A DNA stretch of 64,000 nucleotides. Origin: JAPWJZ01 sp041287865 (lineage in GTDB: Bacteria; Pseudomonadota; Alphaproteobacteria; Micavibrionales; UBA2020). This document shows, one piece after another, positions 42,411-50,427 of this stretch. Numbering within the stretch: position 1 is the first letter of the stretch; every line of letters begins with the position of its first letter. A program made the translations under genes and the position numbers. The stretch covers positions 1-64,000 of the forward strand of contig JBGGMV010000066.1 in the NCBI GenBank assembly GCA_041287865.1. Reading direction: 5' to 3'. Below the pieces are notes generated by a model. It saw only the letters and a program-made list of their open reading frames with translations. It did not search any database and was not told where the DNA came from.

Positions 42411-43483
42411 GCGGGCGTTTTACCGGGAGTTAATTTCAAGGGCTTGCCGGCGGTGATCGGCTTGTCCAGCGCGTTCATCTCCAGCGTCTCGCCCCCGGGC
42501 GTGCAGGGGATGAAGCAGCTGAGGCCCCTTTCCATCGCGGCCTTGGGCAAGACGAAGTGCCGGTGGCCGCGGTCCATCTCCATCCGCGACACGAAGTCGC
42601 CGGGGTTGACGGTCTTGTAGTCGATGCTCCAGCCGGTGAGGAAGGTTTGCTTCGCCTCCAGCAGCTGCAGCGGGTGGGAAACCATGCGGTAGTGGCCCTT
42701 GTTGTCCAGTTTTTCCAGCGTGCCGTCGTAACCCTTGCCTTCCTTGTAGCTCGATTTCAGGCAGACGGAGGCGGAGGTGACGTTCGGGTGAGACCGCAGG
42801 TCGAGCGCATCCGCCGCGGTCAGGCTGTCGTAGCCTTCCGTGCCTGCGGCATGGATGACCAGCACGTCGTCTCCCTTTGCCTCCCGCTCCACGTAGGTCA
42901 GGGTGCCGTCTTTGGCGCGGCGCGGCAGCTGCACTTTCTGGCCGGCCTCCAGCTCGACAATCATCATGCGGCTTTCCTGCCTGAACCAGAGCGCGCCGGT
43001 GAAATCGATATCGCCGTATTTGATAAAGGGCGTCGCGGGCTGCCCGCCATAGGCGAGGGGCTGGCCCGCGGCGAAAAGCTGCCCGTCGGTGTAAAGGCGC
43101 GTTTCCACGATGCTGGACTTCATCTCGTCATAGACATCGGGAATGCCCGCCCTTGCGCAGGCGTTTTTCAGCGGCGTCGAAGGGGCGCGGGTTGCGCCGG
43201 GCGGCTGGTTGTCGGCGTTGGTGACGTAAAGGCAGTTCGCAGGCGATTTGCTGGGCGGCACCTGTTTCAGCTCGTCCACCAGCGCCTCGGTAAAGGCCGC
43301 GCGCTGGGCAGGGGTGACGGTCGCGGTGATGATTTCTATCGACATGATGTCTGTTCCCACTCCCGTCTGGTATTCCTTGGGCAGTCTGTCCGTCCACCAG
43401 TTGGCGATCACGCGATACGTTTCTTCGGGCCACTTGAAGGCGTCGCTGGCGGCGTTGAACGCGGGGGTTTTTGTATCGGTCAT
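42407..43483 (-). CDS. Hypothetical protein, paralogue 3 of a four-gene array
   Basis: The 358-residue protein carries the shared blocks: KWPEETYRVIANWWTDRLP near residue 18, YTDGQLFAAGQ near residue 132, DIDFTGALWFRQESRMMIV near residue 154, DVLVIHAAG, SLTAADALDLRSHPNV, VNPGDFVSRME near residue 297, and ITAGKPLKLTPGK at the end. Both ends overlap neighbours by 4 bp (ATGA), so the four genes are translated in a coupled way. No known domain, signal or catalytic motif is seen. Confidence 0.83.
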   Translation of the reverse strand: MTDTKTPAFNAASDAFKWPEETYRVIANWWTDRLPKEYQTGVGTDIMSIEIITATVTPAQRAAFTEALVDELKQVPPSKSPANCLYVTNADNQPPGATRAPSTPLKNACARAGIPDVYDEMKSSIVETRLYTDGQLFAAGQPLAYGGQPATPFIKYGDIDFTGALWFRQESRMMIVELEAGQKVQLPRRAKDGTLTYVEREAKGDDVLVIHAAGTEGYDSLTAADALDLRSHPNVTSASVCLKSSYKEGKGYDGTLEKLDNKGHYRMVSHPLQLLEAKQTFLTGWSIDYKTVNPGDFVSRMEMDRGHRHFVLPKAAMERGLSCFIPCTPGGETLEMNALDKPITAGKPLKLTPGKTPA

Positions 43484-44574
43484 GGGTTTTTGGCTCCGTT
43501 CATCTGTATCTGCAATGGCTTGCGGGTGGTGATGGGCTTGTCCAGCACGGTCGGGTCGATGAGTGTGCCGTCAGGCGTGCAGGGCTGCATGATGCGCCGG
43601 CCGTTTTCCGTCCAGCTTTTCGGGATGGCTTCGAACAAGTCGCCTTCTTTGGTCTGCAATTTCGAGACGAAATCGCCCGGCTGCAAGACGACATAGCCGT
43701 CCCGGCTGCGGGTGGCGAAGGCTTCGGTGACTTCCAGCATCTGCAGCGGGCCGGACAGTTTGCGGAACTGCCCCTTGTCGCCGACTTTTTCCAGCGTGCT
43801 GCCGGCGAGCGTGACGCCGTCGGAGAACGTGGCAGCATCCGCGATAAAGCAGTAGGGGATTTCGGGGTGGAGGTGCAGCCTGAACGCGTCCTCTGTCGTC
43901 AGCTTGTTGAAATCGGGGGTGTCGTTCGAGGGGATGACCAGCACCTTTCCCTCGCCCACACGCTCGGTTTCATAGACCCGCTTGCTGTCTTTCTCCCGCG
44001 CCAGCCTGCAGGTCTGGACCTTCTGCCCCGCATCGAGCGGTGCGACCAGGCAGCGGGTTTCCCGCCTGAACCAGCGGCAGCCGGTGAAATCGAGATCCTT
44101 CAGTTGCGTAAAGGTTGTGGCGGGCTGCGCCGCGTGCTCGATGCGGCCGTCGAGGTTGAAGATCTGCCCGTCGGCGTACAGCTGTGTCCACATGGTTTCA
44201 AGGCTGAAGAACGCGTCGAAGATGCCGGCTTTTTCAAGCGCGGCCTCCAGCGGCGCCGAATCCGCCCTGCCGCCGGGCGCATCGTGCGCGATGCAGTTGC
44301 TGTTGCTGACATAGATGAATTCGTTGCCGTAGCGGCCGGTGCGCAGGGGAACGGTTTTCAGCTCCTGCACAAAGGCGTCCTTGAAGGCGGCGAGATGCGC
44401 GGCGGTGACCTCGACCTTGACGGCTTTCTGGCCGACATCGTCGTCGCGGTCGTCGACAATGGTGAAGCTGGAGGGCAGCCGCCCTGCCCAGAATTCCGCC
44501 AGCGCGCGGGCGCTGGCGTCGCTCCACTGGGGCGGTCCGGCGTCGCTGGCGGCGTTGAAGGCGGCGGTTTTCAT
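43480..44574 (-). CDS. Hypothetical protein, paralogue 2 of a four-gene array
   Basis: The 364-residue protein has QWSDASARALAEFWAGRLP near residue 16, YADGQIFNLDG near residue 134, DLDFTGCRWFRRETRCLVA near residue 156, KVLVIPSND, KLTTEDAFRLHLHPEI, LQPGDFVSKLQ near residue 300, and ITTRKPLQIQMNG at the end. It overlaps the genes before and after it by 4 bp. The Arg-rich WFRRETR block and conserved Asp-Gly-Gln motif suggest a shared fold rather than drifted remnants. Function unknown. Confidence 0.83.
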   Translation of the reverse strand: MKTAAFNAASDAGPPQWSDASARALAEFWAGRLPSSFTIVDDRDDDVGQKAVKVEVTAAHLAAFKDAFVQELKTVPLRTGRYGNEFIYVSNSNCIAHDAPGGRADSAPLEAALEKAGIFDAFFSLETMWTQLYADGQIFNLDGRIEHAAQPATTFTQLKDLDFTGCRWFRRETRCLVAPLDAGQKVQTCRLAREKDSKRVYETERVGEGKVLVIPSNDTPDFNKLTTEDAFRLHLHPEIPYCFIADAATFSDGVTLAGSTLEKVGDKGQFRKLSGPLQMLEVTEAFATRSRDGYVVLQPGDFVSKLQTKEGDLFEAIPKSWTENGRRIMQPCTPDGTLIDPTVLDKPITTRKPLQIQMNGAKNP

Positions 44575-45680
44575 GCGGGCTGCCCCGGACGGTTGATTTT
44601 AAGGGGCTTCAGCGCGGTGATATCCTCGCCGGTCGTGGTGGGGTCGATCAAATTGCCTTTGTCGTCGGAGGCCAGCCAGCGGCGGGCGCCTTCCTTCAGC
44701 CATTCTTTTTTCACGACTTCGTGCCGCGCCTGTCCGTTCTCGACCGTGCAGGTCAGGAAGTCGCCGGGGGAGACGATCTGGTAACTGCGCCCGTCGCCGA
44801 CGAAGAAAGGCGCCACCGCCGCCTTGGCGCGGAACGGCTTGCCGAGCGAGCGGTAATGGCCGGCGTCGCCGACCTTCTCGAACTTCTGGCCGAACTTGCC
44901 TTCGGGATTGGTGTAATCCGATTTCGGGTCGGTCATCGCGAAGGTGATATCGGGGTTCTTGCTCTGGTCGAAAAGATGCCGGCCGACGACGATATCGTCG
45001 AAATTCTTCGCGCCGGATTCAAAGATCACCAGCACCTGGCCTTCCTTGTCGACCGTTTCCTCGCGGTATTCCATCTTGCCCCAGCGCATCATGCCGGTGA
45101 CGATCTTCTGCCCGACGGGAATATCGACCAGCAGGTAGCGGCTTTCGTCGCGGTACCAGTTGCAGCCCTTGAAATCGAGCTCGGCCGCGCCGGCCTGCGG
45201 GATTTTCGGGCGGTCGGGATGGTCGATGACCTTGCCCTCGGCGAAGGCCTGCCCGTCCTCGAACAGCGTGGTCGATGTTTTCCACGGCAGGGTGATCATG
45301 CCGTCGCCGATTCCCGCCGCCTTGAGCGCATTGGCCAGCGCCTCGCAGGGGTGGTAGTCGGTATTCAGCTTGATGCATTGCTGCTGCACATAGGTGCCAC
45401 GTTCGCGCGGCGCCTGTTTCATTTCGCCGATCAGGGCTTCGACGAAGGCGTCATACTGCTCCTGCGTCACCTGAATTTTCAGCCGGTGTTTTTCCTTCAT
45501 CGCCGTCACCTGCGCCACTTGGGCGCTGCCGCCGATATTGTCGAGTTCCTGTTTCGGAATGCCCAGCTGCTTCGCGCCCGGCAGGTGGTCGGCCCACCAG
45601 GTGGCGAGCGCACGGTAGCTGCCGTCGCTCCACTTCACGGGCGTGCTTTCCTCGTTGAATTGCTGGATTATTTCAGCCAT
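44571..45680 (-). CDS. Hypothetical protein, paralogue 1 of a four-gene array
   Basis: The first gene of the array encodes 369 residues. It shows VKWSDGSYRALATWWADHLPG near residue 14 (written here as separate motif WWADHLPG), FEDGQAFAEGK near residue 129, LDFKGCNWYRDESRYLLVD near residue 150, QVLVIFESG, VSPGDFLTC near residue 308, and ITALKPLKINRPG at the end. AAGGGGAACGA precedes the ATG. A TATAAT box lies 25 bp upstream on the same strand, so the operon promoter is probably here. No signal peptide, membrane segment or known family. Confidence 0.83.
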   Translation of the reverse strand: MAEIIQQFNEESTPVKWSDGSYRALATWWADHLPGAKQLGIPKQELDNIGGSAQVAQVTAMKEKHRLKIQVTQEQYDAFVEALIGEMKQAPRERGTYVQQQCIKLNTDYHPCEALANALKAAGIGDGMITLPWKTSTTLFEDGQAFAEGKVIDHPDRPKIPQAGAAELDFKGCNWYRDESRYLLVDIPVGQKIVTGMMRWGKMEYREETVDKEGQVLVIFESGAKNFDDIVVGRHLFDQSKNPDITFAMTDPKSDYTNPEGKFGQKFEKVGDAGHYRSLGKPFRAKAAVAPFFVGDGRSYQIVSPGDFLTCTVENGQARHEVVKKEWLKEGARRWLASDDKGNLIDPTTTGEDITALKPLKINRPGQPA

Positions 45681-45704
45681 TCGTTCCCCTTAAAAACTGC
45701 CCTC

Positions 45705-45710
45705 ATTATA
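45705..45710 (-). promoter_or_regulatory. Possible -10 box of the four-gene array
   Basis: A perfect TATAAT (minus strand) lies 25 bp before the array's first ATG. The expected -35 region has no good TTGACA match, which suggests help from an activator or another sigma factor. Confidence 0.4.
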
Positions 45711-45768
45711 GTATCTTATGGTTAATATGGAGTTATCTCCCCGAAGCCCTTGTTTCCAGAGGATTTTA

Positions 45769-45797
45769 TTGACATAACCGCACCCTGCCGATAGTCT
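45769..45797 (+). promoter_or_regulatory. Promoter for the 45827 gene
   Basis: TTGACA (45769-45774) and TAGTCT (45792-45797) are separated by 17 bp. The ATG is 30 bp downstream, with AAGGAG as ribosome site. Confidence 0.55.
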
Positions 45798-45826
45798 GCC
45801 GTCCGTACATATAAAGGAGAGCAAAG

Positions 45827-46147
45827 ATGCCGATGGGCCCCGAGGAATTCGTCAAGGCGAACGATTACACGCTGGTCGTCTCGCAGGTCTATGCGACCGA
45901 GAAACTGTCGAAGCCGACCCTGACCAAAATCTTCAACTTTGCTGCGCAGGAAGTCTCGACCATCTATGAGCGCGGCTATGCCCGGGAAGGCATGGGCGTG
46001 GGCTTCGCCATCACCCGCGAGAGCAAGAATTTCAGCGAACTCGATAGCCTCGACGAAGTGGCGCTGATGCGCGCCAAGCTGGTCGACCTCGGCGGCCACC
46101 CGCCCGAGTTGCCGACCCTGTCGAAACCCCGCAAACTGGGCAATTGA
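45827..46147 (+). CDS. Small hypothetical protein
   Basis: The 106-residue product has no signal peptide or membrane segment. It starts MPMGPEEFVKANDYTLVV and contains an amphipathic helix region and SLDEVALMRAKLVDLGGHP. AAGGAGAGCAAAG is a good ribosome site and a promoter lies just upstream. I do not recognise it. It is divergent from the four-gene array and upstream of sspB. Confidence 0.7.
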   Translation: MPMGPEEFVKANDYTLVVSQVYATEKLSKPTLTKIFNFAAQEVSTIYERGYAREGMGVGFAITRESKNFSELDSLDEVALMRAKLVDLGGHPPELPTLSKPRKLGN

Positions 46148-46244
46148 GACTTATTCATAATCGCCCGAAAAGCGCGTGACAGTGTTAACGACTCTCTCTA
46201 AACTGGCACGGACTAAGTTAAGAAACACCGGAGCAAGTATTAAT

Positions 46245-46742
46245 ATGGCCCCCCGCAACCGAGAAGACGCCTTCCGCTACGACAAGATGGTCGAGAAGGC
46301 TTTGCGCGGCGTGGTCAAGCAGGCGCTGGCCGAGGTTGTTAAAGACGGTCTGGTCGACGACCACCATTTCTACATCACCTTCTTCACCGACCGCCCGGGC
46401 GTGAAACTGCCGCCCTACCTGAAAGACCGTTATCCCGGTGAAATGACCATCGTGCTGCAGCACCAGTTCTACGACCTCGAGGTCGATGACGAACGCTTTA
46501 CGGTGATGCTGTCCTTCAACAACGTGCCGGAACGCCTGACGATTCCGCTGTCGGCGATCACCATTTTTGCCGACCCCTCCGTCAACTTCGCGCTGCAGTT
46601 CCAGCCGCTGTCGGAAGAAGACGAAGACGAAATCCAGTTCGAAGCCGAAGAGCTTGATCTGGACAAGGACGACAAGGCGAAGAAAAAAGGCGAAGTCATT
46701 TCGCTCGACTCTTTCCGCAAAAAAGATAAAGACAAGACCTAA
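46245..46742 (+). CDS. sspB: ClpXP adaptor SspB (alphaproteobacterial type)
   Basis: I start at the ATG on 46245, which has GGAG upstream and gives 165 residues; an upstream start at 46176 adds an unlikely leader. The SspB fold is marked by HHFYITFFTDRPGVKLPPYL, MTIVLQHQFYDLEVDDERF and FNNVPERLTIPLSAITIFAD. The acidic linker (SEEDEDEIQFEAEELDLD) and the terminal peptide VISLDSFRKKDK fit the part that docks on ClpX. SspB tethers ssrA-tagged proteins to ClpXP; the matching tmRNA gene is in this window. Confidence 0.92.
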   Translation: MAPRNREDAFRYDKMVEKALRGVVKQALAEVVKDGLVDDHHFYITFFTDRPGVKLPPYLKDRYPGEMTIVLQHQFYDLEVDDERFTVMLSFNNVPERLTIPLSAITIFADPSVNFALQFQPLSEEDEDEIQFEAEELDLDKDDKAKKKGEVISLDSFRKKDKDKT

Positions 46743-46756
46743 AAAAGGGCGCTTCA

Positions 46757-47500
46757 ATGCCCGCCATCGTCGTCAAAAATCTTTCCAAGCAGTACAAAAC
46801 CGTTCTCGCGGTCGATGATATTTCATTCACCGTGAAACGCGGCAGCATCACCGCGCTCCTCGGCGGCAATGGCGCGGGCAAGACCACGACCATCGCAATG
46901 TTATTGGGCACGCTGCAGCCGACAGCGGGCAGCATTCATATGCTTGGCATAGATATGCTCAAGAACCGCTATCGCGCGCTGGAGAGGATGAATTTTTCTT
47001 CGCCCTACGTCGATCTTCCGCGCAAGCTGACCGTGCGCCAGAATCTCCGTGTCTACGGCAAGCTGTATAACGTGAAAAATCTGGAAGACCGCATTAACCG
47101 CATGGCGGAGGAACTGGACCTGCGCGAATTTATCGACCGCCCCGTGGGGAAGTTGTCGGCGGGCCAGCAGACGCGCGTCGCGCTGTCGAAGGCGCTGATC
47201 AATAAACCCGAATTGCTGTTGCTGGACGAACCGACGGCTTCGCTCGACCCCGATACGGCGGACAGGTTGCGCGGTTACCTCGACGATTTCCGCAAGGAAC
47301 ATGGCACGACTTTCCTGATGGCGTCCCACAACATGAAAGAGGTGGAACGGTTGTGTGATGACGTCATCATGATGAAAAAAGGCAAAGTGGTCGACGAAGG
47401 CACGCCGAAAGAATTGATTAAACGGTATGGCCGCAAGGATCTGGAAGAAGTCTTCCTTGATATCGCGCGCAATACGGGCACAAGGGAGAACGCCGCATGA
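46757..47500 (+). CDS. ABC transporter ATP-binding protein
   Basis: The 247-residue ATPase has Walker A GGNGAGKTT near residue 36, the signature LSAGQQTRVALSKAL near residue 133, Walker B LLLLDEPTASLDPD near residue 153, and the switch His in FLMASHNMKEVE. It belongs to the ABC-2 export class that handles drugs, polysaccharides or lipids. Its stop overlaps the permease start by 4 bp, so the two form one transporter. Substrate unknown. Confidence 0.92.
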   Translation: MPAIVVKNLSKQYKTVLAVDDISFTVKRGSITALLGGNGAGKTTTIAMLLGTLQPTAGSIHMLGIDMLKNRYRALERMNFSSPYVDLPRKLTVRQNLRVYGKLYNVKNLEDRINRMAEELDLREFIDRPVGKLSAGQQTRVALSKALINKPELLLLDEPTASLDPDTADRLRGYLDDFRKEHGTTFLMASHNMKEVERLCDDVIMMKKGKVVDEGTPKELIKRYGRKDLEEVFLDIARNTGTRENAA

Positions 47501-48309
47501 CGCCAGCCTTCACCCGCGTACAGGCCGTTCTGCTGCGCCATATATATGTGCTGCGGTCATCGCCGCCGCGCCTGATTGAAATTATTTACTGGCCGACGAT
47601 CCAGATGGTGCTCTGGGGTTTTATCTCCAGCTTCTTCGCCAACAAGGGGCCCGCACTGGGTGGCAGCATGGGCGTGGCGGCCTTTGGCACGCTGCTGGGC
47701 GCGGTGCTGCTCTGGGATATGCTGTTCCGCACGCAGCTGGGCGTGACGCTTTCTTATCTTGTGGAAGTCTGGGCGCGTAACCTCGGGCATCTGTTCGTCA
47801 GCCCGCTGCGCCCTTGGGAATGGTGGCTGTCGCTGATGATTTTCAGCATCCTGCGCGCGCTGGTCGGCATGCTGCCGGCGGCGGCGCTGGCGATTCCCTT
47901 TTACGGGTTTTCTATTTTCGACCTCGGCCTGCCGATGCTGTTCTTCTTCTTCAACATCATGTTTATGGGCTGGTGGCTGGGCTTCCTCATCATGGCCTTG
48001 CTGCTGAAATACGGGCAGGGGGCGGAGACGATGGCATGGGCGCTGACCTTCTTCCTCGCGCCCTTCTGCGCTGTCTACTACCCCATCGCCTCGCTGCCGC
48101 AATGGCTGCAGCCGTTTTCAAACGCGCTGCCCGCCGCGCATGTGTTCGAAGGACTGCGCGCCCTTGTCCACCAGCACACCTATGAAGCCATTCATATGTG
48201 GTGGGCCTTTGGCCTTAACTGCATATATATGTGCGTCTCGCTCTTTGTGCTGACCATCGCCTTCAACGGTGCGCGCAAGGCGGGAACCCTTCTGCAGAGC
48301 GGGGAATAA
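47497..48309 (+). CDS. ABC-2 type transporter permease
   Basis: The 270-residue membrane protein has six hydrophobic segments, starting with IEIIYWPTIQMVLWGFISSF and ending with YMCVSLFVLTIAFNGA. The polar TPAFTRVQAVLLRHIYVLRS N-terminus and the segment FLAPFCAVYYPIASLPQWLQ (the ABC-2 signature region) fit export permeases. It pairs with the ATPase encoded just upstream and is followed by a tiny membrane protein gene. Confidence 0.9.
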   Translation: MTPAFTRVQAVLLRHIYVLRSSPPRLIEIIYWPTIQMVLWGFISSFFANKGPALGGSMGVAAFGTLLGAVLLWDMLFRTQLGVTLSYLVEVWARNLGHLFVSPLRPWEWWLSLMIFSILRALVGMLPAAALAIPFYGFSIFDLGLPMLFFFFNIMFMGWWLGFLIMALLLKYGQGAETMAWALTFFLAPFCAVYYPIASLPQWLQPFSNALPAAHVFEGLRALVHQHTYEAIHMWWAFGLNCIYMCVSLFVLTIAFNGARKAGTLLQSGE

Positions 48310-48311
48310 GG

Positions 48312-48650
48312 TTGCTTAAGAAAATCAGGGAACAGATTTACGTTTTCTGGACAGGGCCGCTCAGGGCTCCCGGTTTCTTCGCCTTCGTGCTTTTATTTCC
48401 GCTGGCGGCGGCGTTTATCCTCAAGCTGGTGTTCAAAGCCTTCGGCTGGTCGCGTGACATCTCTTTTGATGCATCGGTGGTGCTGCTGCTTCCGCTTGTC
48501 TGCGGCTTGCCGCTGGTGCAGATCTTCCGGCTGCCACCGGCCTTTTTCCTGCCGAAGTGGCTGGTGACGGGGATTATCAGCATTGTTTATCTGGTGCTAA
48601 TGTTCTGGCCCGTTGTCCTCATTTTCTCCGGATTTCCGGGCGACTTGTAA
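48312..48650 (+). CDS. Small hypothetical membrane protein (TTG start)
   Basis: No ATG is available at a sensible place. A TTG at 48312, two bases after the permease stop and 7 bases after GGGG, gives 112 residues beginning MLKKIREQIYVFW. Three hydrophobic segments follow (FFAFVLLFPLAAAFILKLVF, VVLLLPLVCGLPLVQIF, LVTGIISIVYLVLMFWPVVL). Position suggests it is a third part of the ABC transporter operon. Family not recognised. Confidence 0.65.
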   Translation: MLKKIREQIYVFWTGPLRAPGFFAFVLLFPLAAAFILKLVFKAFGWSRDISFDASVVLLLPLVCGLPLVQIFRLPPAFFLPKWLVTGIISIVYLVLMFWPVVLIFSGFPGDL

Positions 48651-48823
48651 GGTCACCATCGCCCTCAATGATTTTCCTTAAGTAATTTCCACAATCTTGA
48701 AATAGTGCAGTATTTGCCTTTTGCGTAAAAACTGCTACGAGTCAGTACATTCCAATTCACAGAAGCTGAAGAGCCGCGCCAAGACGGCTCACGACACGGG
48801 ATCATTTTAACGAGGAGAGCACA

Positions 48824-49687
48824 ATGCTATTCAAAGATTCAGGCCTGCCCAACAACAAGCTGGTCGAAGACGCCTTCAACCACAGCCGCACCAATGCGCA
48901 GGGCAACCAGAAAGAAGCGCTGAAAAGCTTCAAGCAGCAGATCGAGATGATCCACAGCCAGAACCTGATGATGCTCGACATGGAAAAAGACCAGGGCGGC
49001 ATGAAGGACGACGAATACAAGCAGAACAAAATCGCGCTGGAACGCATGCGCGACGACCAGCTGAAAATGGGCCCGCAGCTGATCGCGCGCGAGCTGGACA
49101 ATATGTTCGAAAAACGCCGCGTCGGCCCCGCAAAAATCGCGGCCAGCCACGCCGATGCAACCTCGCCTGAACTGGTCGCCGCGATCATGCTGATCGACTG
49201 CGTGCGCTCGCCGGTCGACTTCCAGAACATCAACGCGAAATTCGGCGCGAAGGTCTCGGGCCTGATCGCCGAAGTGGTGCACATCGACGCTTACCCGTCG
49301 GAGCGCGACACGAACCTGTCGAAAGCCTCCGACGACGCCAAGCGCGCCTATCAGGCGCTGGTGATCATGTCGCTCGACCAGATCGTCGACCAGATCAAGC
49401 GCTCGGCCAAAGAAAACCCGCTGCAGAAAATCATGTTCCCGCCCGGTCAGGAAGAACAGATCTACGGCGACGTGAAAAACCTCTGGGGCACCGACAAGAA
49501 ACTGGACGCCAAATTCCTCGACGCCTTCAACAAGGCATCGGATGCGGCTTCCTCGCCCTACAAGCTCGAAGTCGGCACCGACGGCTCGCTCGAACTCGTC
49601 AAGGGCACGGTTAAATCCGGCCCCGGCGTCAAGCCGCCGAAAAAAGGCCCCGGCGGCCCCGGCCCCGGCCCCGGCGACGTGTTCTAA
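48824..49687 (+). CDS. Hypothetical cytoplasmic protein with Gly-Pro tail
   Basis: The 287-residue protein follows a strong ribosome site (GAGGAGAGCAC). Residues 1-100 are a charged, mostly helical region (QKEALKSFKQQIEMIHSQN). A helical domain follows (SPELVAAIMLIDCVRSPVDF, FGAKVSGLIAEVVHI, AYQALVIMSLDQIVDQIK), and the tail is Gly/Pro rich (KKGPGGPGPGPGDVF). The domain recalls the helical pattern of RelA/SpoT HD hydrolases, but the HD pair is replaced (ID, RS), and the same pattern occurs in the protein at 35427. No signal peptide. It ends at a strong terminator. Confidence 0.78.
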   Translation: MLFKDSGLPNNKLVEDAFNHSRTNAQGNQKEALKSFKQQIEMIHSQNLMMLDMEKDQGGMKDDEYKQNKIALERMRDDQLKMGPQLIARELDNMFEKRRVGPAKIAASHADATSPELVAAIMLIDCVRSPVDFQNINAKFGAKVSGLIAEVVHIDAYPSERDTNLSKASDDAKRAYQALVIMSLDQIVDQIKRSAKENPLQKIMFPPGQEEQIYGDVKNLWGTDKKLDAKFLDAFNKASDAASSPYKLEVGTDGSLELVKGTVKSGPGVKPPKKGPGGPGPGPGDVF

Positions 49688-49712
49688 GCACGGATTACAG
49701 ACTAGGGAATGA

Positions 49713-49744
49713 AAAGCGCGGGATGAAAGTCCCGCGCTTTTTCT
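49713..49744 (+). terminator. Strong terminator after the 48824 gene
   Basis: An 11-bp perfect stem (AAAGCGCGGGA / TCCCGCGCTTT) with a 6-base loop (TGAAAG) is followed by TTC. It lies 26 bp after the stop codon. Confidence 0.9.
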
Positions 49745-49965
49745 ATTCACGCGCTGGCATAGCATTTGTTTTTTGTGCAAGAAAAATTTTCACAAACTGA
49801 ACAAGCGTTCATTCGCTTGAGTTGTCCACAGCTACGCTTTGAAATGACTCAGGAAAATATTTTCCCTTGCATTGGCGAATCGATTTTGCGATTGTGCGCC
49901 TCACACAACCCCCGCGGCATTCATGTCGGGGGAGACTACCGAAGCGAAGCTGGAGATTAGATTTC

Positions 49966-50427
49966 ATGAACAACGGCATCGATGCCGGACGCCGCCAGAA
50001 ATGGCGCGCGGAGATCGACGAGTCCAAGGTGGATATGGGCCTGATTGCGCCCATGGGCCAGCTTGCGCTCGATGTTTCCTTGTATACCGCTATCCTCGAT
50101 AACGACCATCAGGCGATCCGCGCCATGGGCGCGGCGGGTGCCAACCCGAACATGTGGGTCGAAGGCAAGCTGGGCGAGCCCGAAGGCACGCTGCTCCACT
50201 TCGCCGCGCGCCATGCGCAGATGAAAACCGTGATTGCCTTGCTGCAGATCGGCGCCGATCCCTTGATCAAAGACGCCGACGGCCGCATCCCGCGCCAGGT
50301 CGCCGCCGAAATGCCCACGGGCAACCGTCTCCGTTCCATGCTGCAATTGTGGGAAAAGAAGCGCTATTCCCCCGTGCCGCAGCACGAAGAGAACGAGAAC
50401 CGCGAAGAAGTCGCCCAACGCGCCTAA
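49966..50427 (+). CDS. Ankyrin-repeat protein
   Basis: From the ATG at 49966 (GGAGATTAGATTTC upstream) the protein has 153 residues. Two ankyrin-like units are visible: LDVSLYTAILDNDHQAIRAM then GAAGANPNM, and GTLLHFAARHAQMKTVIALL then QIGADPLIKDADGR. A third, partial unit follows. No signal peptide is seen, so it probably binds a cytoplasmic partner. A 220-bp gap with a G/C hairpin (CCCCCG 49909-49914 / CGGGGG 49927-49932) precedes it. Its stop overlaps the convergent CobT-like gene by 4 bp. Confidence 0.85.
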   Translation: MNNGIDAGRRQKWRAEIDESKVDMGLIAPMGQLALDVSLYTAILDNDHQAIRAMGAAGANPNMWVEGKLGEPEGTLLHFAARHAQMKTVIALLQIGADPLIKDADGRIPRQVAAEMPTGNRLRSMLQLWEKKRYSPVPQHEENENREEVAQRA

